From contig JAUCBJ010001815.1 in NCBI GenBank assembly GCA_032718475.1, positions 1 through 26,868 of the forward strand: 26,868 bases of DNA. Direction: 5' to 3'. Shown here in pieces: positions 8,115 to 15,812 of this stretch. The notes under the pieces are model-generated. The model had not been told where the DNA came from. It was given only the letters and a program-made list of their open reading frames with translations, and made no database searches. The DNA comes from Nemertoderma westbladi. Its lineage: Eukaryota > Xenacoelomorpha > Nemertodermatida > Nemertodermatidae. Numbering within the stretch: position 1 is the first letter of the stretch; each line of letters begins with the position of its first letter. Made by a program: the position numbers and the translations under genes.

Positions 8115-8765
8115 TTAACGTGGGGTTTACGCAAGTAAAACGACGTTTGCCCGGCGTTCGTTTAGTTATACTGCACAGCTGTTTGGAACGCACTGCCCTG
8201 TAACCTGCGAGATCCCGGATTAACTCTAGATATTTTTAAAACGAGACTCAACGAGACTTATTTAATGAACATTTCAATACTTAGAATATAATTTTTAATC
8301 ACAATCAACCATTTTTTCGAATTTTTTAGGTAATGAAGAACTCACATTTTTACATTTTTTACTGTATGTATGTTTTAAATATCAAAACAATTTTTAAAAG
8401 CTTGGCATATTTTCTACAAACTAGATTTCGTAAATCATTTTTTAACATCATCTCGGCATATGGCTTCTTTATTTAACATTAGTAAGTTGAATTTTATTCG
8501 TTGTATGATGGCCAAATTGGTGAAAAATTATTTTATCACGTTTTTATCATATTGTATTTTTTAACCTGTGTATCATAAGTTTGTAGGCTAATTTGTAATT
8601 AGTGTGTTTTATAAATAAGTAATTTTTGTATTTTTACTTAAATATGTGCAGAACAATTAATGTGTGTACGGTGCCCTCTGCCCTCTCAGCCTCTGCATGA
8701 CAGCATGACAGATGTTAGAAGGGGGCACCTTAATAAGCCAATATTACTATTATTATATTAAAACT
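8115..8765 (+). pseudogene. LINE reverse transcriptase C-terminus and 3' tail, fragment
   Basis: From about 8115 one frame reads RGVYASKTTF then RRSFSYTAQL. After a one-base frameshift it continues from 8184 as WNALPCNLRDPGLTLDIFK, then TRLNETYLMN, and stops at about 8290. This (R)SFSYxAxxLWNxLPxxLR...LxxFKxxL pattern is the conserved C-terminal tail of CR1/L2/Jockey-type LINE polyproteins. The following about 470 bp is non-coding and ends in ATTACTATTATTAT at about 8742-8760, like the microsatellite tails of such LINEs. The copy is 5'-truncated and dead. The minus-strand frame over it (with a poly-Pro stretch from the G run) is an artefact. Confidence 0.75.
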
Positions 8766-8769
8766 ATCT

Positions 8770-9524
8770 GTATAAGAATCCCCGACCAGGCAGATCTATA
8801 TGTGTGATCTACCAATCAACGATTCCCGGGTCGAGATCTCCACAAAGAATATAATTTACCGCTATAGCGGGTCCTTATCTGATCTACTTAACAGCCTCCC
8901 CAGAATGTGTATTTTCTAGGATAATCTATTGAAAATTGCGAGTTCAATAAAAATTTCAGGTTTTTATAGAAAACTTTTCCCATATGAACAGCAATTGCTG
9001 AATATGTAGGAGAGGGTTGGGACATTTGGCATGTTTTTGTCTAAAACGCTCATACTGTATCTTCCAATTTGTTTACTCATTTGTTTAATATGAGTTCTCA
9101 TTTTGTCCAGAATTTAATGGGCTATCTTTCAGTCATAGTTTGTATTTATTTTAAACAGATTTCGAATTGTTAGGGTCCATTTTGTCGATGGAGGTCAAAC
9201 AGGCCAAATTCTCCCAATACGTGGGGACATTTGGCAGAGAGGACAGGGATATTTGGCATTCTTTTTTAAACGCCCTGTTCTATATGCATTTACAGCCTAA
9301 TTTGCAAATATTTATCATATATCTGGTATAGTAACTATCAGCTGACAAGCTCCATTTACTTATTCTGTTAATCTTCTCTAAGTTTAACTTCAAGATTTAC
9401 TTTTCGCGTTATTCAAGGAATTCCCCGGGCCGATGATGGTTCCTTTCCGTTGTTGTTTGCTGGATGGTAGGGGTGGTATGTGGGGAGTATTCAAGGGGTG
9501 GTATAGGGGGAGTGGTCAGGTCAT
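8770..9524. other. No gene seen; GGGACATTTGGCA motifs
   Basis: AT-rich sequence without a credible frame. A short motif, GGGACATTTGGCA or a near variant, occurs at about 9018, 9222 and 9247, which may mark an old repeat. Nothing else was recognised. Confidence 0.4.
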
Positions 9525-9645
9525 GTTCAACTGGATTCTTACTAAATTCGTAGCATAGAATAAATAATTTAGGATGGGGGGGGGGGGGGGGTTGGGGGCT
9601 GTTCACCTAGATTCTTAATAAATTCGTAGCATAGAATAACGAATT
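9525..9645 (+). repeat. 45-bp direct duplication flanking a poly-G tract
   Basis: GTTCAACTGGATTCTTACTA with the following AATTCGTAGCATAGAATAA (about 9525-9569) is repeated at about 9600-9644 with a few changes. The two copies bracket 16 consecutive G (9576-9591) and a second short G run. Confidence 0.8.
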
Positions 9646-10000
9646 TAGTACGTGTTTGTTATGTTTTTAATTACACTAAAGATTATTAATTAAAATAAAG
9701 TTGCCTATCAAGAAATAAATAGTTTTAAAATATAAAATGGATGAATACGAATTATCTAATATGGCTGTCGAATACAGAGAATATATTAATAGATTTTTTA
9801 GAATTGAAAATTATAGGGAATAGGGATAGTTAAAAGTGTATCATGGTTGTTCTAATCTATTTGTATTATCCTCTATATAACCAACCATTTCTAGTATTGA
9901 TTCATACAGCATGTCTAATGTTCTAAGTCTAGAGAGTGAAATGTACAGTAATGCAAGGTAAGTACAGTAGGCAGATGATACGGAAGCCCATAGTATCAAA
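9645..10000. other. AT-rich intergenic sequence
   Basis: No coding frame, RNA gene or clear repeat was seen. Confidence 0.4.
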
Positions 10001-10042
10001 CAGTAGTGGAATAATGCTCACTAATGCGGACTTGGACTATAG

Positions 10043-10104
10043 GGGCTGTTGCGCTGTCAGTCAGAGAGGTAACGGCCCATGGGGTAAGGATTTACCCATG
10101 GGGC
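10043..10104 (+). repeat. Left copy of a 62-bp inverted repeat pair
   Basis: GGGCTGTTGCGCTGTCAGTC followed by AGAGAGGTAAC and GGGGTAAGGATTTACC. It matches the reverse complement of 13848-13909 at about 57 of 62 positions. The two copies face each other across 3.7 kb. They could be ends of a composite element or two independent insertions of one short repeat. Confidence 0.85.
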
Positions 10105-10107
10105 GCT

Positions 10108-10176
10108 AACTATCAGATAGTTTGATACCAACTGTCAGACAGTCTTTTTCAACTATCAGATAGATGATCGCCCAGT
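10108..10176. repeat. CTATCAGATAG and CTGTCAGACAG palindromes
   Basis: ACTATCAGATAGT, ACTGTCAGACAGT and ACTATCAGATAGA follow one another within 60 bp. Each is close to self-complementary. It could be a protein-binding cluster or a decayed repeat. Confidence 0.6.
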
Positions 10177-10224
10177 TACAAGTTGCTCTTGCCCGATAGT
10201 TAAACCCCGAGCAGCCGAGTGTTG

Positions 10225-10730
10225 TTGACGGAGTCTGTTACTTCCGAAATCGTTGGTCGTGGTGCCGGTGCCGGAATTCTGGCTTTGATTAATAACACTG
10301 AACTGCTGAACGATGGCGGAATCTACGAAACCCGGCCGGATTCCTAATCCATAATCCGAGGAGGCGACGGAGTCAATTAAACGGAAACAATGAAACGATC
10401 GCGATGGACAATGGACTGATTGAGTCTATTCAATGTATCCAGAACGATACGATGGCGGCGGAGTCTATTACAGTATTAAACACGCAACCAAAGCGATCAG
10501 ACGATGGCGAAGTAATCTACAAAACAGAGAACGACAGGAAGGCGATGGAGTTTATTAAACCCAGTAAGATGGTGCATAGCGAAGCGATCGAGACGGATAA
10601 CGGAGACTATTACAGTATTAAACCTGGAACGAAGACGGCGGAATCTATAGGCCTAAACCTGGAAGAATGCGAACAAGGCCACTCTGAAGTTAGACAAGAC
10701 TGGTTTGTGAGATTAACTTGCCAATACTAA
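10225..10730 (+). repeat. Degenerate GATGGCGGAGTCTATTA repeat with a 108-aa open frame
   Basis: Variants of GACGGCGGAGTCTATTAAAC recur about nine times (about 10229, 10311, 10362, 10409, 10450, 10502, 10541, 10595 and 10635) at roughly 45-60 bp spacing, with intervals not strictly multiples of three. From 10404 to 10730 the sequence is open for 108 codons (MDNGLIESIQ through WFVRLTCQY). Repeated peptides such as AAESI, EFIKPS, YYSIKPG and TAESIG echo the DNA repeat. The segment is GC-richer than its surroundings. It is either an old minisatellite or a coding exon built from one. No domain is recognised and a protein product is unproven. Confidence 0.45.
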
Positions 10731-11539
10731 CTCAATACAATTTGCTTTCTTCGAATTCCTAATAATATATTTTAATCTTAATAATAATTATTCAACATCA
10801 ATTATTTTATAAGTCTTGTCAATGTATAAGATTGCTAATGACTAAAGAGCTAACTTTAGGAAAATCTGCCTTATATTTTTAGAATTATTATAATTAATTT
10901 TGTTATGTTTATAATGAATTGTATCTTTTGACAGACTACTTGATGTGCGACCGTGATAATAAAATTAAATGGTGCCGAAATATTTTCACTTATTGCAGTA
11001 GGGGGGGGGGGGGGGGGGGGCAATCAATATTCTTCCCTCTCCATGTGAAAATCGACGCAAATAACAGCTTGTTTACTACTAAAATAAAACTGCATCATGT
11101 TCTATGGGAAAAAACATTATAGGGGAAACTTTAGCAAGTTGTGTTTATTTGAGCCGATAGACAAGATTACATGTTTACCAAGTTTGGTATAATTTAGTCA
11201 AAGATTGAATGAGTTACGATTTTAAATTATCAGTGTAGGGTGAAGGCGGCGGGCCAGGATTCAGTTATACTTGAATAAAGAATAGTGATTAAACCAAGGG
11301 ATACGCGATATATGACACTGCTGTTTAAGTTCATTGAATGACTGTTGATTTCGAAACATTTAATTCAAAACTATATAAAATGTTAATATAATGTTGGATT
11401 TTTTTTTTTTAATAATTAACAGATGAATTACATTTCATTAATTTATTTTTTTATCTAATCACATTATTAAATAACGAAGCACAGAAGTAATACTAAGATT
11501 GAATATTGAATTGAAGGTACAGTACCGAATTGAATATTT
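10731..11539. other. AT-rich sequence with a 20-G tract
   Basis: No credible gene. It contains an uninterrupted 20-G run at 11001-11020. The small frame crossing this run is explained by the homopolymer. Confidence 0.5.
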
Positions 11540-11735
11540 GAATGGGAGAATCTTTTAGGCTCGTTAAGCCAAGGAATGCCTGTTCACCACCATGGGTGAT
11601 CTTCCACAGTAAACCCGTCCACTCTGTTTCCCAAGTTGCCTTGGTTCCCAATCGACCACTGAAGGATGAAAGCCAGGGTTGGGCTAGGCTGCAGCACCGT
11701 GCCCAAACAGTACTGCCCCATCTAGGGATCGAACA
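11540..11735 (-). mobile_element. SINE-like copy (tRNA-type B box)
   Basis: Read leftwards from 11734, the sequence starts GTTCGATCCCTAG, which fits the RNA polymerase III B-box consensus GGTTCGANNCC. It continues through GC-rich sequence (GGGGCAGTACTGTTTGGG and CCTAGCCCAACCCTGGC) unlike the AT-rich neighbourhood on both sides. No A box is visible upstream because AT-rich sequence starts at 11736, so the head may be truncated. It would not be transcriptionally competent as it stands. Confidence 0.45.
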
Positions 11736-11849
11736 TTGAATATTTGAGATTGCATAAGATAGAGTATTGAATATTGAATATCTTCGGCCGTCATCCCGTT
11801 GGTGACTCCATTGGCAACCATTTCGACAGTTTCGATTGGTTTCGGCTCT

Positions 11850-12123
11850 TCAGTCCCCGACTAGACCGATGGTCGGCGTGGTTGCTGTCCCCATGACTGA
11901 GGCTGCATTACCAACCAAAATTGCCATCTCCAGGTGCTGGAGCAGAAACTGGTGTAACCGCGGTTCGTGGGTGGCACTGTGGAGACGAGCCCCGATCTCC
12001 CCGAGGAAGGTGGGTGGATGTCTCAAAGGCCACGGGGTGAAAGAAATGGCCCCGGTCCATTAGGTCGCGATACTTAAGAGTTTTTAATGCGCTCCGCCCC
12101 CTCATCTGAGTGCCCCCCGGCAA
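11850..12123 (-). pseudogene. Second LINE, C-terminal remnant (RTE/L1-like type)
   Basis: The minus strand first reads SALKTLKYRDLMDRGHFFHP then VAFETSTHLPRG (about 12090-12000). In another frame it reads HQFLLQHLEMAILVGNAAS then VMGT and a stop at 11850-11852. KYxxL...FxPxAxET followed by RxxxAIxxGNAAxVxGT is the conserved end of a group of invertebrate LINE polyproteins whose reverse transcriptases resemble the RTE/L1 side. At least one frameshift separates the two blocks and the 5' part is missing. It differs from the CR1/Jockey-like remnant at 12690-13560. The assignment rests on motif memory. Confidence 0.6.
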
Positions 12124-12341
12124 TGATGGTTTGTTGAAGGTGGCTGGGGGCCAGTGGATCTAGTAATAATTAACGCAAAGATATGATTAGGTAAACCTAC
12201 GTGATATTAGTTTCTCAAACCAAACCTATCCATCCATTGACGTCCAAATATATCCAATTTCTCAATCCATACTAATCCGTATGTAATAATGTACACTGTA
12301 ATGCAATAATGTCAATGTCCAACCAAACAATGCGTTGAGTG

Positions 12342-12362
12342 TTATTATTATTATTATTATTT
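12342..12362 (+). repeat. (TTA)n microsatellite, probable LINE tail
   Basis: Six to seven TTA units. On the minus strand this is (TAA)n, the expected 3'-terminal microsatellite of the LINE copy that begins near 13560. Confidence 0.7.
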
Positions 12363-12406
12363 AACAGTGAAATATTAATTAAAATAAAGACACCGGAGAA
12401 AAACAA

Positions 12407-12446
12407 ACCAGGTACACTTACGGTAAACCAGGTACACTTACGGTAG
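12407..12446 (+). repeat. 20-bp tandem duplication
   Basis: Two adjacent copies of AAACCAGGTACACTTACGGT. Confidence 0.85.
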
Positions 12447-12470
12447 GTTATATAGAGCATACAAATTTGC

Positions 12471-12585
12471 AACAGTTTAAAATAAATCTAAAATAGTTCA
12501 AAATATCTACAAAGTTTTAAAATAGTTTAAAATAAATCTAAAATAGTTCAAAATATCTAAAAATTTATAAAATAGTTTACAATAA
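12471..12585 (+). repeat. AT-rich tandem repeat about 60 bp, two copies
   Basis: TAGTTTAAAATAAATCTAAA followed by ATAGTTCAAAATATCTA occurs twice in succession with minor changes. It lies in the presumed LINE 3' untranslated region. Confidence 0.75.
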
Positions 12586-12689
12586 AAATAACGTATTAGC
12601 AGATAAAATTCGACATTTAGTACATAAAACCCACTTAAAAAAAATACATGAAGGACAGACAACAATAACTGGTTATATTATTATTAAAA

Positions 12690-13560
12690 CATATTTATCA
12701 CATAGCTCGGTTAAAATAACAAAAAGAAAGTAGATTCAGGCCTTTAACTTTATTAGAGAAAATGCTTTTAGACAATGAGTTAACAATCTCAGCAGGGAGC
12801 CAGTTCCAAATAGGAACAACTCTGTACGCAAATATATTTTTACACATTAACAGTCGAGACTGTCGGTGGTGCAACTTGCGGTCATGTCCTCTCAACCCAG
12901 CCCTAGGAGCCAAGCTGAAGAAGTCAGAAGTATTTAAGTCAACGTCGTTATGATATATAGCAAAGGTCATCTTCAGGTCATAGATTATTCGTCGGACTTC
13001 TAATGGTTGCAACTGTCTGACTGTAGGTCAGTAAGGCGATCTAAATAACTTAACGAACAATCTAAATTACAACGTTTAAAAAGGCGGCGTGTAAAATATC
13101 GCTGGACACGCTCAATTAAATCTATACTTCCTAAATGATACGGAGACCACACTGATGTACAGTATTCTAACAAGGGTCGCACATAAGATTTGTAAGCTAT
13201 AATTAATGCACTACGGTTGTTGGTGTGAAAGCACTTAAATATAAGGTTGATCATTTTGAAAGCCTTTGCAGATTGTTCACGACAATAGGTATCAAAATAA
13301 GGTTACTGCACATTGTAATACCGAGGTCCCTACAAGATGTTTCTACATTTAATAACTTCCCCCCTAACATATATTGACAATCAGTGCGGTCTGCCGAGCC
13401 GATGTGAAGCATGCTGCATTTATGTGCTGCAATTATGCAGTTGCCAGGTGGCAGACCACATTTCCAAATCTAATAAGGCTTTGTTAAGTAGGCCTATTAA
13501 TCTATCTGAAGTCTGTGCATATAGCTTTACATCGTCGGCAATGTTATCGGACCAGCCTCC
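12690..13560 (-). pseudogene. CR1/Jockey-like LINE reverse transcriptase fragment
   Basis: From the right, one frame reads SDNIADDVKLYAQTSDRLIG, which carries the catalytic A-D-D motif C at 13531-13539, and then ALLDLEMWSATWQL. After a shift it reads KCSMLHIG and ETSCRDLGI. Another frame then reads DTYCREQSAKAFKMINLIFK, then SYVRPLLEYCTSVWSPYH, IERVQRYFTRRLF and YLDRLTDLQ. A further frame reads LQPLEVRRIIYDLKMTFAIY through the C-terminus near 12700. This order is the palm-to-C-terminal part of a CR1/L2/Jockey-type polyprotein. At least three frameshifts make it inactive. The fragment is 5'-truncated near 13560. A non-coding 3' part to the (TAA)n tail at 12342 probably belongs to the same copy. 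Confidence 0.85.
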
Positions 13561-13847
13561 GAAAAATGTTAGGCTAACGGCACCTCGCTCTGTCGCATCA
13601 GTTTTTGTAGTGGTCTAGTTCCAGGCTACCAGAATCCGTTAGGCCTAGTGCATGATATAGAATCAGCACATCCTGACATCTGTGCAACTCCTGAACTCAC
13701 TCGAGCATTTTACAGATGGTGGTCTAATTTATATGGTCTTGTACCGCGAAACCGTGTATTATTTACAGATGTAGGCTAAATTTCGGGTCTTGTACCGTGC
13801 ACAGTACTGGTGGGCCTACACAGCTACTGCTATTTTGCCTAATACAG

Positions 13848-13909
13848 GCCCCAGAGGTAAATCCTTACCCCACAGGCTGTTACCTCTCTGACTGACAGCG
13901 CAACAGCCC
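13848..13909 (-). repeat. Right copy of a 62-bp inverted repeat pair
   Basis: Inverted partner of 10043-10104. An 18-bp direct repeat, AAACAGTAGTGGAATAAT, also lies outside both copies (9998-10015 and 14139-14156), at unequal distances (27 and 229 bp). Confidence 0.85.
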
Positions 13910-14199
13910 TCTCTCGACTTGGAGGTGTCAGTGTAGGTTGCGGGGCCGGGGAGGTATCAGTGTAGTTGGTAGGTAGCGGGTTCAGATTGTTAAATACATA
14001 AACTTTAAACTTTTTAAATTTCCCGCTCAATTTTAATCGTTTGTTCAATGTAAATAGGTGATTGGTGTTGTTTTATGTGTGCATTTTTGAAAGTTTTTAA
14101 TATTCTGTAATTAAACAAGACTTGTAAGAGTGGAAAAAAAACAGTAGTGGAATAATCAACTACTGTATCATATTTTCTGTCACAAAAGGTCTCAATGTA
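13910..14199. other. No gene seen
   Basis: Apart from the 18-bp direct repeat at 14139-14156, nothing distinctive was recognised. Confidence 0.4.
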
Positions 14200-14214
14200 T
14201 TACACAAAAATCAC

Positions 14215-14500
14215 AACCAGTAGATTTTTGCGATATTTATGTGTTATGACGCTTGAAAGTCGCAAGTGAATCGCATGTGAGTTTTATGCGACTGAACGCA
14301 AGTTGTTGTGATTTTTAAACGACTTATACGCAAGTTGTTGCGATATTTATGTGACATAACTCAAGTAGATCGCTTGCGTAAAGGTCGGGCCATAACTCTT
14401 GGGAATCACATGAGATACGCCTGCGTTGCACACTTGCGATACGCTTGCGCACTTTCCACTGGGGGATTCCTATGGAGAATAATCCGTATGTGATTTTAGA
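14215..14500. repeat. CGCAAG/CTTGCG-rich dispersed repeat
   Basis: The words CGCAAGT, CGCTTGCG, TTGCGATA and TTGCGATATTTATGTGA recur at least eight times in both orientations over 280 bp. GCGATATTTATGTG occurs twice (about 14229 and 14339). Probably a decayed non-autonomous element with internal repeats. The short frames across it are incidental. Confidence 0.6.
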
Positions 14501-15249
14501 GATTAGGCATTGCGGACCAGTGAGAAGTGCACAACACACATGCAGACTGAAGACAGGTAGGCCTACTTAAAGCTAAGTGCTGAAGTGATTTAAAGAGTGT
14601 GTATCAACCACCAAGATCGAAGTTTGAAGTTTTTTATTACCGGTACGCCAAAACACTATAGAAACAATAATAGAGACGCAAATAGAAACAAATTATATCT
14701 TCTTAAACTAAACAAACATGACTCGACTATGTAGGAGGTCACAAGTATAATATATTCACTAAGTATACAATTATTACAATTCACCAATAAAATAAAATAA
14801 TGAATGGGAGGATATGATGACACCAAATATTTTAGAATCGATTTCGAACGCAAACACATACATTAAAATACGAACACAAATGCATTAAGTAAAGGTAAAA
14901 CATACTGTATAAGATTACATTCTAATTAAAACTTTGATATGTTCAATAAAACATGGCAGTGGTTGATTACATTATAAAAAGTGCTGGATTATAATTAACT
15001 AAAATTGAAATTAAAATTCGCCTCCCGCCTTCTTTATAATAAAATTGTTATTATTTTAATAAGTGTAGTAAGAACAAATTACTGTACATATACAACGGAG
15101 AAGCAGGCCATATATTAAAAAGAAATATAAAATATAGTTTGTCTGATACGCTTTGCAACGTAAATTTGAGTGAGGTGGCGCTTGAGGATTCCCTCATGAG
15201 GTAAAACCTCGTTTCCATGAGGGTCCTCGGGCTGTCGGGGAATAATGCA
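14500..15249. other. AT-rich intergenic sequence
   Basis: No coding frame, RNA gene or clear repeat was recognised. Confidence 0.4.
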
Positions 15250-15254
15250 AGAAT

Positions 15255-15551
15255 AGACAATATTTAAAATTCTAACTGATAAATATACAATATTTAAAAT
15301 TATAACTAAAATGGACAATATTTAAAATCATAACTAAGACAGAGAATCTTTAAAGATTCTTTATTCTTTTTTTTATTAATTTCGGTTTTTATTTTATTTA
15401 ATTGTCTACAGTAATAATTTCAATGATTTTCTATTTTAGTTATAATCATAAATATTGTATATTTTAGTGATAATTTTAAATATTGTCAATTTTATTTATA
15501 GTTTTAAAGATTCTCTGTCTTAGTTATGATTTTAAATGTTCTCAATTTTAT
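15255..15551. repeat. AT-rich direct and inverted repeat cluster
   Basis: ACAATATTTAAAATTATAAC-type units are repeated three times on the left (15258-15340) and inverted on the right. The best arm is 15307-15354 against 15503-15550, which share ATCATAACTAAGACAGAG and AATCTTTAAA as inverted matches with only a few mismatches. It ends about 260 bp upstream of the Aurora-type start codon. Confidence 0.8.
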
Positions 15552-15812
15552 TTTATTTATCGTTCAATTTAGGCCTACTTTCTTAGGGCCTATTTTATTG
15601 TGCATTACGGTAATCGAAATCAAAAACAAACGTCTGGCTATTCACTATTTCGAGATTTAGGCTAATCAGCTAATTGAAGATAGATAATAGAAGAAATATA
15701 AATAAGCCAATAGTGACAGTCTGACACTGCTCTGCTTCTGCAGTGATAGCTGGGCAGTCTGACAGTAACGGTACCGGTACCCCAGTACCCTAAATACTGA
15801 AATAAGTGAATT

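Noticed and set aside
7921-8193. Minus-strand 90-codon frame with a run of prolines
   Set aside because: The prolines are the poly-G tract read backwards, and the rest is antisense to a LINE remnant.
11722-11734. B-box-like GTTCGATCCC as part of a true tRNA gene
   Set aside because: No A box, anticodon arm or acceptor pairing could be placed around it; SINE-like remnant preferred.
13337-13618. Plus-strand 93-codon frame
   Set aside because: Antisense to the LINE reverse transcriptase segment carrying the ADD motif.
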